Part shown: piece by piece, positions 14,698 to 28,160 of the stretch | How positions within the stretch are numbered: position 1 is the first letter of the stretch | Layout of the letters: every line of letters begins with the position of its first letter | Assembly: GCF_051014445.1 (NCBI RefSeq) | Contig: NC_135134.1 | Span: 10,507,672-10,571,671 of the forward strand | DNA length: 64,000 bases | Direction: 5' to 3' | From: Colletes latitarsis | Taxonomy: Eukaryota > Arthropoda > Insecta > Hymenoptera > Colletidae | Made by a program: the position numbers and the translations under genes | Notes under the pieces: generated by a model | The model's input: only the letters and a program-made list of their open reading frames with translations | Told to the model about the DNA's origin: nothing | The model's database searches: none

Positions 14698-14824
14698 GAA
14701 AAAACCCAGGATCTGTTTAACAAGTATGTGGAGAATGCGTAAGTATGTGTCTGATGTGGGCAAATCCCAGGCCCAACCTAGTCATAACATGCGTTATCCT
14801 CTAAAATATTGATCGAAACCATGT
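14698..14824 (+). repeat. Short junction before the 3-mer duplication
   Basis: Part of one monomer carrying GGATCTGTTTAACAAG, ATGCGTAAGTATG and GTCTGATGTGGGC. The same tail combination reappears near 41,130, 41,490 and 43,950, so it is a subfamily shared across the window. Confidence 0.7.
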
Positions 14825-15880
14825 TTAATGGACTGTTTCAGTGTGGTACCACATTACTACGTGATCCAAACCAGAAAAAGCCCAGGATCTAGCCATCAAG
14901 TATGAGAAATGTGCGAAAGTATGAGCCTGATGAGTGTAAATCCTAGACCTAACCCAGAACTAACATGCGTTATCCTCTAAAGTATTTATCAAGACCAGAT
15001 TTAATTGAATGTTTCAGTGTGGTACCACATTACTACGTGATCCAAACCAGAAAAAGCCCAGGATCTGGTCAACAAGTATGTGGAGAATGCGAAAGTATGA
15101 GCCTGACGAGGGCAAATCCCAGACCTATCCCAGACATAACATGCGTTATCCTCTAAAATATTGATCGAAACCAGGTTTAATGCACTGTTTCAGTGTGGTA
15201 CCACATCGCTACGTGATCCAAACCAGAAAAAACCCAGGATCCGTTCAACAAGTATGTGATGAATGCGAAAGTATGTGTCTGATGAGGGAAAATCCCAGGC
15301 CTAACCTAGACCTAGCATGCGTTACCCTCAAAAATATTGATCGAAACCAGGTTTAATGGACTGTTTCAGTGTGGTACCACATTACTACGTGATCCAAACC
15401 AGAAAAAGCCCAGGATCTAGCCATCAAGTATGAGAAATGTGCGAAAGTATGAGCCTGATGAGGGTAAATCCTAGACCTAACCCAGAACTAACATGCGTTA
15501 TCCTCTAAAGTATTTATCAAGACCAGATTTAATTGAATGTTTCAGTGTGGTACCACATTACTACGTGATCCAAACCAGAAAAAGCCCAGGATCTGGTCAA
15601 CAAGTATGTGGAGAATGCGAAAGTATGAGCCTGACGAGGGCAAATCCCAGACCTATCCCAGACATAACATGCGTTATCCTCTAAAATATTGATCGAAACC
15701 AGGTTTAATGCACTGTTTCAGTGTGGTACCACATCGCTACGTGATCCAAACCAGAAAAAACCCAGGATCCGTTCAACAAGTATGTGATGAATGCGAAAGT
15801 ATGTGTCTGATGAGGGAAAATCCCAGGCCTAACCTAGACCTAGCATGCGTTACCCTCAAAAATATTGATCGAAACCAGGT
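14825..15880 (+). repeat. Tandem duplication of a 528-bp trimer
   Basis: Two adjacent 3-monomer blocks, about 14,825-15,352 and 15,353-15,880, exactly 528 bp apart (3 x 176). Shared landmarks are a CCATCAAGTATGAGAAATG tail, a head with CTAAAGTATTTATCAAG, and CACATCGCTACGTG, a rare core variant. One difference is GATGAGTGTAAATCC (first) against GATGAGGGTAAATCC (second). The identical 63-residue open frames at 14,965 and 15,493 simply reflect this duplication. Near-identity suggests a recent event. Confidence 0.85.
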
Positions 15881-16059
15881 TTAATGGACTGTTTCAGTGT
15901 GGTACCACATTACTACGTGATCCAAACCAGAACAAAACCCAGGATCTGTAAAACTAGTATGTGAAGAATGCTAAGGTATGAGCCTGACGAGGGCAAATTC
16001 CAGACCTATCCCAGACATAACTTGCGTTATCATCTAAAATATTCACAGACACCTGTATT
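15881..16059 (+). repeat. Single junction monomer
   Basis: One monomer with the GTAAAACTAGTATG form of the GTACAACTAG tail, followed by the expected CACAGACACCTG head. It resembles monomers near 820-900 and 9,970-10,050. Nothing else is seen. Confidence 0.7.
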
Positions 16060-17212
16060 AATCGACTGTTTCAGTGTGGTACCACATTACTACGTGATCC
16101 AATCCAGAAAAAGCCCAGGATCTAGCCATGAAGTATGAGAAATATGCGAAATTAGGAGCCTGATTGGGGCAAATCCTAGACCTAACCCAGACCTAACATG
16201 CGTTATCCTCTAAAATATTTATCAAGACCAGATTTAATTGAATGTTTCAGTGTGGTACCACATTACTACGTGATCCAAACCAGAAAAACACAGGATCTGT
16301 TCAACAAGTAAGTGAAAAACGCGAAACTATGAGCCAGATGAGGGCAAATCCCAGACCTATCCCAGACATAACATGCGTTATCCTCTAAAATATTGATCGA
16401 AACCAGGCTTAATGGACTGTTTCGGTGTGGTACCACATTACTACGTGATCCAAACCAGAGAAAAACCAGAATCTGTTCAACAAGTATGTGAAAAACGCGA
16501 AACTATGAGCCTGAAGAGGGCAAATCCCAGCCCTAACCTAGACCTAACATGCGATACCCTCAAAAATATTGATCGAAACCAGGTTTAATGGACTGTTTCA
16601 GTGTGGTACCACATTACTACGTGATCCAAACCAGAAAAACCCAGGATCTGTTCAACAAGTATGTGAAAAACGCGAAACTATGAGCCTGATGAGGGCAAAT
16701 CCCAGACCTATCCCAGACCTAACATGCGCTATCCTCTAAAATATTGATCGAAACCAGGTTTAATGGACTGTTTCAGTGTGGTACCACATTACTGCGTGAT
16801 CCAATCCAGAAAAAGCCCAGGATCTAGCCATGAAGTATGAGAAATATGCGAAATTAGGAGCCTGATTGGGGCAAATCCTAGACCTAACCCAGACCTAACA
16901 TGCGTTATCCTCTAAAATATTTATCAAGACCAGATTTAATTGAATGTTTCAGTGTGGTACCACATTACTACGTGATCCAAACCAGAAAAACACAGGATCT
17001 GTTCAACAAGTAAGTGAAAAACGCGAAACTATGAGCCAGATGAGGGCAAATCCCAGACCTATCCCAGACATAACATGCGTTATCCTCTAAAATATTGATC
17101 GAAACCAGGCTTAATGGACTGTTTCGGTGTGGTACCACATTACTACGTGATCCAAACCAGAGAAAAACCAGAATCTGTTCAACAAGTATGTGAAAAACGC
17201 GAGACTATGAGC
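16060..17212 (+). repeat. Duplicated ~450-bp segment, 4-monomer period
   Basis: About 16,060-16,510 is repeated at about 16,762-17,212, offset 702 bp (four monomers minus 2). Diagnostic landmarks are CCTGATTGGGGC, GTAAGTGAAAAACGCG, GAGCCAGATGAGGGC, CAGGCTTAATGG and CCAGAGAAAAACCAG, each seen once in each copy. The second copy switches at CGAGACTATGAGCCTGATG to the sequence that leads into the region related to 8,800. Confidence 0.8.
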
Positions 17213-17950
17213 CTGATGAGGGCAAATCCCAGACCTATCCCAGACCTAACATGCGCTATCCTCTAAAATATTGATCGAAACCAGGTTTAATGGACTGTTT
17301 CAGTGTGGTACCACATTACTGCGTGATCCAACCCTGAAAAAGTCCAGGATCTAGCCATCAAGTATGAGAAATATGCGAAAGAATGAGCCTGCTGAGGGCA
17401 AATCCTAGACCTAACCCAGACCTAACATGAGTTATTCTCTAAAATATAGATCCAAACCAGGTTTAATGGACTGTTTCAGTGTGGTACCACATTAGTACAT
17501 GATCCAAACCAGAATGAGCCAGGGATCTGTTCAACAAGTATGTGAAAAACGCGAAAGTATGACCCTGATGAGGGCAAATCCCAGACCTATCCCAGACCTA
17601 ACATGCGTTATCCTCAAAAATATTGATCGAAACCAGGTTTAATCGACTGTATCAGTGTGGTACCACATTACTACCTGATCCAACCCAGAAAAATACCCAG
17701 GATCTGTTCAACAAGTATGTGAAAAACGCGAAACTATGAGCCTGAAGAGGGCAATTCCCAGACCTATCCCAGACATAACATGCGTTGTCCTCTTAAATAT
17801 TGATCGAAACCAGGTTTAATGGACAGTATCAGTGTGGTACCACATTACTACGTGATCCAAACCAGAAAAAGCCAGGGATCTGTACAACAAGTATGTGAAA
17901 AATGCGAAACTATGAGCCTGATGAGGGCAAATCCCAGACCTATCCCAGAC
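17213..17950 (+). repeat. Linking monomers with a local dimer repeat
   Basis: About 17,240-17,560 matches 8,800-9,270 (CCCTGAAAAAGTCCAGG and GAGTTATTCTC). The ATCGACTGTATCAG core variant at 17,643 recurs at 17,996, a 353-bp or two-monomer spacing, so a dimer was copied at the entry to the 14-mer block. Confidence 0.72.
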
Positions 17951-19030
17951 CTAACATGCGTTATCCTCAAAAATATTGATCGAAACCAGGTTTAATCGAC
18001 TGTATCAGTGTGGTACCACATTACTACCTGATCCAACCCAGAAAAATACCCAGGATCTGATTAACAGGTATGTGTAGAACGCGAAAATATGTGTCCAATG
18101 AGGGCAAATCCCCGGCCTAAACTAGACATAACATGCGTTATCCTCTAAAATATTGATCGAAACCAGGATTAATGGACTGTTTCAGTGAGGTACCACATTA
18201 CTACCTGATCCAAACCAGAAAAATACCCAGGATCTGATTAACAGGTATTTGTAGAACGCGAAACTATGTGTCTGATGTGGGCAAATCCCAGGCCCAACCT
18301 AGTCATAACATGCGTTATCCTCTAAAATATTGATCGAAACCAGGTTTAATGGACTGTTTCAGTGTGGTACCACATTACTACGTGATCCGAACCAGAATAA
18401 ACCCAGGATCTGGTCAACAAGTATGTGGAGAATGCGAAAGTATGTGTCTGATCACGGCAAATCCCAGACCTATCCCAGACATAACATGCGTTATCCTCTA
18501 ACATATTGATCGAAACCAGGTTTAATGCACTGTTTCAGTGTGGTACCACATTACTACGTGATCCAAACCAGAAAAAACCCAGGATCTAGCCATCAAGTAT
18601 GAGAAATATGCGATAGTATGAGCCCGCTGAGGGCATATCCTAGACCTAACCCAGACCTAACATGCGCTATCCTCTAAAATATTTATGAAGACAAGATTTA
18701 ATTGAATGTTTCAGTGTGGTACCACATTACTACGTGATCCAAACCAGAAAAAACCCAGGATCTGTTCAACAAGTATGTGAAAAATGCGAAGGTATGACCT
18801 TGATGAGGGCAATTCCCAGACCTAACCAAGACCTAACATGCGTTATTCTCTAAAATATTGAGCGAAACCAGGTTTAATGGACTGTTTCAGTGTGGTACCA
18901 CATTACTACGTGATTCAATCCAGAAAAAGCCAGGGATCTGTTTAACAAGTATGTGAAAAATGCGAAGATATGACCCTGATGAGGGCAAATCCCGGACCTA
19001 TCCCAGACCGAACTTGCGTTATCCTCTAAA
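17951..19030 (+). repeat. 14-mer unit, copy b (right-hand part only)
   Basis: Matches the last ~1,080 bp of copy a at offset 10,561. It is followed directly by a near-complete copy, so the array here holds two tandem 14-mers, the first truncated on its left. Differences from copy a include GATTGAGCGAAACC in place of GATTGATCGAAACC near 18,860, and GGGCATATCC near 18,632. Confidence 0.82.
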
Positions 19031-21242
19031 ATATTGATCGAAACCAGGTTTAATGGACTGTTTCAGTGTGATACCACATTACTACCTGATCCAATCCAGA
19101 AAAAGCCCAGGATCTAGCCATCAAGTATGAGAAATATGCGATAGTATGAGCCCGCTGAGGGCAAATCCTAGACCTAACCCAGACCTAACATGCGTTATCC
19201 TCTAAAATATTTATCAAGACCAGGTTTAATGGACTGTTTCAGTGTGATACCACATTACTACCTGATCCAATCCAGAAAAAGCCAGGGCACTGTTCAACAA
19301 GTATGTGAAAAACGCGAAACTATGAGCCTGAAGAGGGCAAATCCCAGTCCTATCCCAGACATAACATGCGTTATCCTCTAAAATATTGATCAAAACCAGG
19401 TTTAATGGACTGTTTCAGTGTGGTACCACATTACTACGTGATCCAAACCAGAAAAAACCCAGGATCTGTTCAACAAGTATGTGGAGAATGCGAAAGTATG
19501 TGTCTGATGTGGGCAAATCCCAGGCCCAACCTAGTCATAACATGCGTTATCCTCTAAAATATTGATCGAAACCAGGTTTAATGGACAGTTTCAGTGTGGA
19601 ACCACATTACTACGTGATCCAAACCAGAAAAAGCCCTGAATCTGGCCATCAGCTATGAGAAATATGCGAAAGTACGAGCCTGCTGAGGGCAAATCCTAGA
19701 CCTAACCCAGACCTAACATGAGTTATTCTCTAAAATATAGATCCAAACCAGGTTTAATGGACTGTTTCAGTGTGGTACCACATTAGTACATGATCCAAAC
19801 CAGAATGAGCCAGGGATCTGTTCAACAAGTATGTGAAAAACGCGAAAGTATGACCCTGATGAACGCAAATCCCAGGCCTAACCTAGTCCTAACGTGCGTC
19901 ATCCTCTAAAATATTGATCGAAACTAAGTTTAGTGGACTGTTTCAGTGTGGTACCACATTACTATGTGATCCAAACCAGAAAAACCCAGAATCTGTTCAA
20001 CAAGTATGTGAAAAACGCGAAACTATGAGCCTGAAGAGGGCAATTCCCAGACCTATCCCAGACATAACATGCGTTGTCCTCTTAAATATTGATCGAAACC
20101 AGGTTTAATGGACAGTATCAGTGTGGTACCACATTACTACGTGATCCAAACCAGAAAAAGCCAGGGATCTGTACAACAAGTATGTGAAAAATGCGAGAAT
20201 ATGACCCTGATGAGGGCAAATCCCGGACTTATCCCAGACCTAACTTGCGTTATCCTCAAAAATATTGATCGAAACCAGGTTTAATTGAATGTTTCAGTGT
20301 GGTACCGCCTTACTACGTGATCCAAACCAGAAAAAACCCAGGATCCGTTCAACAAGTATGTGGAGAATGCGAAAGTATGTGTCTGATGAGGGAAAATACC
20401 AGGCCTAACAAAGACCTAACATGCGTTATCCTCAAAAATATTGATCGAAACCAGGTTTAATCGACTGTTTCAGTGTGGTACCACATTACTACCTGATCCA
20501 ACCCAGAAAAATACCCAGGATCTGATTAACAGTTATGTGTAGAACGCGAAAATATGTGTCCAATCAGGGCAAATCCCCGGCCTAAACTAGACATAACATG
20601 CGTTATCCTCTAAAATATTGATCGAAACCAGGATTAATGGACTGTTTCAGTGAGGTACCACATTACTACCTGATCCAAACCAGAAAAATACCCAGGATCT
20701 GATTAACAGGTATTTGTAGAACGCGAAACTATGTGTCTGATGTGGGCAAATCCCAGGCCCAACCTAGTCATAACATGCGTTATCCTCTAAAATATTGATC
20801 GAAACCAGGTTTAATGGACTGTTTCAGTGTGGTACCACATTACTACGTGATCCGAACCAGAATAAACCCAGGATCTGGTCAACAAGTATGTGGAGAATGC
20901 GAAAGTATGTGTCTGATGACGGCAAATCCCAGACCTATCCCAGACATAACATGCGTTATCCTCTAAAATATTGATCGAAACCAGGTTTAATGCACTGTTT
21001 CAGTGTGGTACCACATTACTACGTGATCCAAACCAGAAAAAACCCAGGATCTAGCCATCAAGTATGAGAAATATGCGATAGTATGAGCCCGCTGAGGGCA
21101 AATCCTAGACCTAACCCAGACCTAACATGCGCTATCCTCTAAAATATTTATGAAGACAAGATTTAATTGAATGTTTCAGTGTGGTACCACATTACTACGT
21201 GATCCAAACCAGAAAAAACCCAGGATCTGTTCAACAAGTATG
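19031..21242 (+). repeat. 14-mer unit, copy c
   Basis: Aligns to copy a at a steady offset of 13,026 from GTGATACC (6,042 and 19,068) to about 21,242, where AAGTATGAGAAATATGCG replaces AAGTATGTGAAAAATGCG. One difference is TGTCCAATCAGGGC (20,557) against TGTCCAATGAGGGC in copies a and b. It ends about 240 bp short of a full unit. Confidence 0.85.
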
Positions 21243-22139
21243 AGAAATATGCGAAAGTACGAGCCTGATGAGAGCAAATCCCAGACCTAACCTAGACCTA
21301 ACATGCGTTATTCTCTAAAATATTGATCGAAACCAGGTTTAATGGACGGTTTCAGTGTGGTACCACATTACTGCGTGATCCAATCCTGAAAAAGTCCAGG
21401 ATCTATCCATCAAGTATGAGAAATATGCGAAAGAATGAGCCTGCTGAGGGCAAATCCTAGACCTAACCCAGACCTAGCATGAGTTATTCTCTGAAATATT
21501 GATCCAAACCAGGTTTAATGGACTGTTTCAGTGCGGTACCACATTAGTACATGATCCAAACCAGAATGAGCCAGGGATCTGTTCAACAAGTATGTGAAAA
21601 ACGCGAAAGTATGACCCTGATGAACGCAGATCCCAGGCCTAACCTAGTCCTAACGTGCGTTATCCTCTAAAATATTGATCGAAACTAGGTTTAGTGGACT
21701 GTTTCAGTGTGGTACCACATTACTACGTGAACCAAACCAGAAAAACCCAGAATCTATTCAACAAGTATGTGAAAAATGCTAAAGTATGACCCTGATGAGG
21801 GCAATTCCCAGACCTAACCAAAACCTAACATGCGTTATTCTCTAAAATATTGATCGAAACCAGGTTTAATGGCCTGTTTTAGTGTGGTACCACATTACTA
21901 CATGAGCCAAACCAGAAAAACCCAGAATCTGTTCAACAAGTATGTGAAAAACGCGAAACTTTGAGCCTGATGTGGGCAAATCCCAGACCTATCCCAGACC
22001 TCACATGCGTTATCCTCTAAAATATTGATCGAAACCAGGTTTAATGGACTGTTACAGTGTGGTACCACATTACTACGTGATCCAATCCAGTAAAAGCCCA
22101 GGATCTAGCCATCAAGTATGAGAAATGTGCGAAAGTATG
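21243..22139 (+). repeat. Linking monomers, mixed subfamilies
   Basis: About 21,540-21,710 carries the CATGATCCAAACC / GAACGCAGATCC / GAAACTAGGTTTAGTGG series seen at 2,880-3,060. The monomer near 21,345-21,470 (GGACGGTTTCAG, CAATCCTGAAAAAGTCC, GATCTATCCATC) matches 48,465-48,580, about 27 kb away. No gene. Confidence 0.72.
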
Positions 22140-25100
22140 AGCCTGATGAGGGTAAATGCTAGACCTAACCCAGAACTAACATGCGTTATCCTCCAAAATA
22201 TTTATCAAGACCGGGTCTAATTGAATGTTTCAGTGTGGTACCACATTACTACATGATCGAAACCAGAAAAAACCCAGGATCTGTTCAACAAGTATGTGGA
22301 GAATGCGAAAGTATGTGTCTGATGAGGGAAAATTCCAGGCCTAACCTAGACCTAACATGCGTTACCATCAAAATTATTGATCGAAACCAGGTTTAATCGA
22401 CTGTTTCACTGTGGTACCACATTACTACGTGATCCAAACCAGAAAAAATACCAGGATCTGATTAACCGGTATGTGTAGAACGCGAAAATATGTGTCTGAT
22501 GAGGGCAAATCCCCGGCCTAAACTAGACATAACATGCGTTATCGTCTAAAATATTGATCGAAACCTGGTTTAATGGACTGTTTCAGTGTGGTACCACATT
22601 ACTACCTGATCCAAACCAGAAAAAACTCAGGATCTGTTCTACAAGTATGTGAAAAACGCGAAACTATGAGCCTGACGAGGGCAAATCCCAGACCTATTCC
22701 AGACATAACATGCGTTATCCTCTAAAATATTCACCGAAACCAGGTTTAATGGACTTTTTCAGTGTGGTACCAGATTACTACGTGATCCAATCCAGAAAAA
22801 GCCCAGGATCTAGCCATCAAGTAAGAGAAATGTGCGAAAGTATGAGCCTGATGAGGGCAAATCCTAGATCTAACCCAGACCTAATATGCGTTACCTTCTA
22901 AAATATTTATCAAGACCAGGTCTAATTGAATGTTTCAGTGTGGTACCACATTACTACGTGATCCGAACCAGAGAAAACGCAGGATATGTTCTACAAGTAT
23001 GTGGAGAATGCGAAAGTATGTGTCTGATGAGGGCAAATCCCAGGCCTATCTTAGACATAACATGCGTTATCCTCTGAAATATTCATCGAAACCAGGTTTA
23101 ATGGACTGTTTCAGTGTGGTACCACATTACTACGTGATTCAATCCAGAAAAAGCCAGGGATCTGTACAACTAGTATGTGAAGAATGCGAAAGTATGAGCC
23201 TGACGAGGGCAAATCCCAGACCTATCCCAGACATAACTTGCGTTATCATCTAAAATATTGACAGAAACCTGTTTTAATCGACTGTTTCAGAGTTGTACCA
23301 CATTACTACGTGATCCAATCCAGAAAAAGCCCAGGATCTAGCCATCAAGTATGAGAAATGTGCGAAAGTATGAGCCTGATGAGGGTAAATCCTAGACCTA
23401 ACCCAGAACTAACATGCGTTATCCTCCAAAATATTTATCAAGACCAGGTCTAATTGAATGTTTCAGTGTGGTACCACATTACTACATGATCGAAACCAGA
23501 AAAAACCCAGGATCTGTTCAACAAGTATGTGGAGAATGCGAAAGTATGTGTCTGATGAGGGCAAATCCCAGACCTAACCTAGACCTAACATGAGTTATTC
23601 TCTAAAATATTCATCGAAACCAGGTTTAATGGACTTTTTCAGTGTGGCACCACATTACTACGTGATCCAAACCAGAAAAAATCCTGGATCCGTTCAACAT
23701 GTATGTGAAGAATGCGAAAGTATGTGTCTGATGAGGGAAAATTCCAGGCCTAATCTAGACCTAACATGCGTTACCATCAAAATCATTGATCGAAACCAGG
23801 TTTAATCGACTGTTTCACTGTGGTACCACATTACTACGTGATCCAAACCAGAAAAAATACCAGGATCTGATTAACAGGTATGTGTAGAACGCGAAAATAT
23901 GTGTCTGATGAGGGCAAATCCCCGGCCTAAACTAGACATAACATGCGTTATCCTCTAAAATATTGATCGAAACCAGGTATAATCGACTGTTTCAGTGTGG
24001 TACCACATTACTACGTGATCCAAACCAGAAAAACCCAGGATCTGTACAACTAGTATGTGAAGAATGCGAAACGATGAGCCTGATTAGGGCAAATCCTAGA
24101 CATAACTCAGATCTAACATGCGTTATCCTCTAAAATATTTATCAAGACCAGGTTTAATGGACTGTTTCAGCGTGGTACCACATTACTACGTGAGCCAAAC
24201 CAGAAAAGGGCCAGAATCTGGCCATCAAGTATGAGAAATATGCGAAAGTACGAGTCTGATGAGAGCAAATCCCAGACCTAACCTAGACCTAACATGAGTT
24301 ATTCTCTAAAATATTCACCGAAACCAGGTTTAATGGACTTTTTCAGTGTGGTACCAGATTACTACGTGATCCAATCCAGGAAAAGCCCAGGATCTAGCCA
24401 TCAAGTATGAGAAATGTGCGAAAGTATGAGCCTGATGAGGGCAAATCCTAGATCTAACCCAGACCTAATATGCGTTGCCTTCTAAAATATTTATCAAGAC
24501 CAGGTCTAATTGAATGTTTCAGTGTGGTACCACATTACTACGTGATCCGTCCCAGAGAAAACCCAGGATATGTTCAACAAGTATGTGGAGAATGCGAAAG
24601 TATGTGTCTGATGAGGGCAAATCCCAGGCCTATCTTAGACATAACATGCGTTATCCTCTGAAATATTCATCGAAACCAGGTTTAATGGACTGTTTCAGTG
24701 TGGTACCACATTAGTACGTGATCCAAACCAGAAAAAGCCCAGAATCTGGTCATCAACTATGAGAAATATGCGAAAGTACGAGCCTGATGAGAGCAAATCC
24801 CAGAACTAACCAAGACTTAACATGCGTTATCCTCTAAAATATTGATCGAAACCAGGTCTAATTAAATGTTTCAGTGTGGTACCACATTACTACGTGATCC
24901 AAACCAGAAAAATCCCAGGATCTGTTCAACAAGTATGTGGAGAATGCGAAAGTATGTGTCTGATGAGGGAAAATCCCAGGCCTAACCTAGACCTAACATG
25001 CGTTACCCGCAAAAATATTGATCGAAACCTGGTTTAATGGACTGTTTCAGTGTGGTACCACATTACTACGTGATCCAAACCAGAAAAACCCAGGATCTGT

Positions 25101-25540
25101 ACAACTAGTATGTGAAGAATGCGAAAGTATGAGCCTGACGAGGGCAAATCCCAGACCTATCCCAGACATAACTTGCGTTATCATCTAAAATATTCACAGA
25201 AACCTGTATTAATCGACTGTTTCAGTGTGGTACCACATTACTACGTAATCCAATCCAGAAAAAGCGCAGGATCTAGCCATGAAGAATGAGAAATATGCGA
25301 AATTAGGAGCCTGAATAGGGCAAATCCTAGACCTAACCCAGACCTAACATGCGTTATCCTCTAAAATATTTATCTAGACCAGGTTTAATCGACTGTTTCA
25401 GTGTGATACCACATTACTACCTGATCCAATCCAGAAAAAGCCAGGGATCTGTTCAACAATTATGTGAAAAATGCGAAAATATGACCCTGATGAGGGCAAA
25501 TCCCGGACCTATCCCAGACCTAACATGCGTTGTCCTCTAA
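22140..25540 (+). repeat. Block with 7- and 9-monomer duplications
   Basis: Heads with CAAGACC(A/G)GGTCTAATTG define this block. A CCTCCAAAATATTTATC monomer at 22,179 recurs at 23,412 (1,233 bp, seven monomers plus 1). The CACCGAAACC and GGACTTTTTCAG monomers at about 22,720 and 22,886 recur 1,584 bp later (exactly nine monomers) at about 24,320 and 24,470. Several in-frame stops are lost by chance, giving a 107-residue open frame at 22,930-23,253 that crosses two monomers in one phase and then closes; it is not a credible gene. The final monomers, from 25,347, resemble 2,289 and 26,930. Confidence 0.78.
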
Positions 25541-28160
25541 AATATTGATCGAAACCAGGTTTAATGGACTGCTTCAGTGTGGTACCACATTGCTACGTGA
25601 TCCAAACCAGAAAAAACCCAGGATCTGTTCAACAAGTAAGTGAAAAACGCGAAACTATGAGCCTGATGAGGGCAAATCCCAGACCTATCCCAGACATAAC
25701 ATGCGATATCCTCTAAAATATTGATCGAAACCAGGTTTAATGGACTGTTTCGGTGTGGTACCACATTACTACGTGTTCCAAACCAGAAAAAAACCAGAAT
25801 CTGTTCAACAAGTATGTGAAAAACGCGAAACTATGAGCCTGAAGAGGGCAAATCCCAGTCCTATCCCAGACATAACATGCGTTATCCTCTAAAATATTGA
25901 TCAAAACCAGGTTTAATGGTCTGTTTCAGTGTGGTACCACATTACTACGTGATCCAAACCAGAAAAAACCCAGGATCTGTTCAACAAGTATGTGAAAAAT
26001 GCGAAAATATGACCCTGATGAGGGCAAATCCCGGACCTATCCCAGACCTAACATGCGTTATCCTCTAAAATATTGATCGAAACCAGGTTTAATGGACTGT
26101 TTCGGTGTGGTACCACATTACAACGTGTTCCAAACCAGAAAAAAACCAGAATCTGTTCAACAAGTATGTGAAAAACGCGAAACTATGAGCCTGAAGAGGG
26201 CAAATCCCAGTCCTATCCCAGACATAACATGCGTTCCCCTCAAAAATATTGATCGCAACCAGGTTTAATGGACTGTTTCAGTGCGGTACCACATTACTAC
26301 GTGATCCAAACCAGAAAAACCCAGGATCTGTTCAACAAGTATGTGAAAAACGCGAAACTATGAGCCAGATGAGGGCAAATCCCAGACCTATCCCAGACAT
26401 AACATGCGTTATCCTCTAAAATATTGATCGAAACCAGGTTTAATTTACTGTTTCAGTGTGGTACCACATTACTACGTGATCCAATCCAGAAAAAGCCAGC
26501 GATCTGTTCAACAATTATGTGAAAAATGCGAAAATATGACCCTGATGAGGGCAAATCCCGGACCTATCCCAGACCTAACATGCGTTATCCTCTAAAATAT
26601 TGATCGAAACCAGGTTTAATGGACTGTTTCAGTGTGGTACCACATTGCTACGTGATCCAAACCAGAAAAAACCCAGGATCCGTTCAACAAGTATGTGATG
26701 AATGGGAAAGTATGTGTCTGATGAGGGAAAATCCCAGGCCTAACCTAGACCTAACATGCGTTATCATCTAAAATATTCACAGAAACCTGCTTTAATCGAC
26801 TGTTTCAGTGTGGTACCACATTACTACGTGATCCAATCCAGAAAAAGCCCAGGATCTAGCCATGAAGTATGAGAAATATGCGAAATTAGGAGCCTGATTA
26901 GGGCAAATCCTAGACCTAACCCAGACCTAACATGCGTTATCCTCTAAAATATTTATCAAGACCAGGTTTAATTGACTGTTTCAGTGTGATACCACATTAC
27001 TACCTGATCCAATCCAGAAAAAGCCAGGGATCTGTTCAACAATTATGTGAAAAATGCGAAAATATGACCCTGATGAGGGCAAATCCCGGACCTATCCCAG
27101 ACATAACATGCGTTATCCTCTAAGATATTGATCGATACCAGGTTTAATGGACTGTTTCGGTGTGGTACCACATTACTACGTGATCCAAGCCAGAAAAAAA
27201 CCAGAATCTGTTCAACAAGTATGTGAAAAACGCGAAACTATGAGCCTGAAGAGGGCAAATCCCAGGCCTAACCTGGGCCTAACATGCGTTACCCTCAAAA
27301 ATATTGATCGAAACCAGGTTTAATGGACTGTTTCAGTGTGGTACCACATTACTACGTGATCCAAACCAGAAAAACCCAGGATCTGTTCAACAAGTATGTG
27401 AAAAACGCGAAACTATGAGCCTGATGAGGGCAAATCCCAGACCTATCCCAGACCTAACATGCGTTATCCTCTAAAATATTGATCGAAACCAGGTTTAATG
27501 GACTGTTTCAGTGTGGTTCCACATTACTACGTGATCCGAACCAGAATAAACCCAGGATCTGGTCAACAAGTGTGTGGAGAATGCGAAAGTATAAGCCTGA
27601 CGAGGGCAAATCCCAGACCTATCCCAGACATAACATGCGTTATCCTCTAAAATATTGATCGAAACCAGGTTTAATGGACTGTTTCAGTGTGGTACCACAT
27701 TACTACGTAATCCAAACCAGAATAAACCCAGGATCTGGTCAACAAGTATGTGGAGAATGCGAATGTATGAGCCTGACGAGGGCAAATCTCAGACCTATCC
27801 CAGACATAACATGCGTTATCCTCTAAAATATTGATCGAAACCAGGTTTAATGGACTGTTTCAGTGTGGTACCACATTACTACGTGATCCAAACCAGGAAA
27901 AACCCAGGATCTGTTCAACAAGTATGTGAAAAATGCGAAGGTACGACCTTGATGATGGCAATTCCCAGACCTAACCAAGACCTAACTTGCGTTATTCTCT
28001 AAAATATTGATCGAAACCAGGTTTAATTTACTGTTTCAGTGTGGTACCACATTACCACGTGATCCAATCCAGAAAAAGCCCAGGATCTAGTCATGAGGTG
28101 TGAGAAATATGCGAAATTAGGAGCCTGATTAGGGCAAATCCTAGACCTAACCCAGACCTA
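25541..28160 (+). repeat. Irregular block with a dimer repeat
   Basis: The TTTCGGTGTGGTACC and ACGTGTTCCAAACC monomer at 25,771 recurs at 26,123 (352 bp, two monomers). A ~9-monomer spacing links 25,347 and 26,930. Near 27,540 and 27,720, CAGAATAAACCCAGG monomers are adjacent copies. No long higher-order period is evident by eye, and there is no unique sequence. Confidence 0.75.

Noticed and set aside
22930..23253. Longer open frames of 107 and 115 residues (22,930-23,253 and 44,220-44,567).
   Set aside because: Each crosses two monomers in different phases of the same repeat because one stop is changed by a point variant. The two phases encode unrelated peptides from the same DNA, which is not expected of a real protein.
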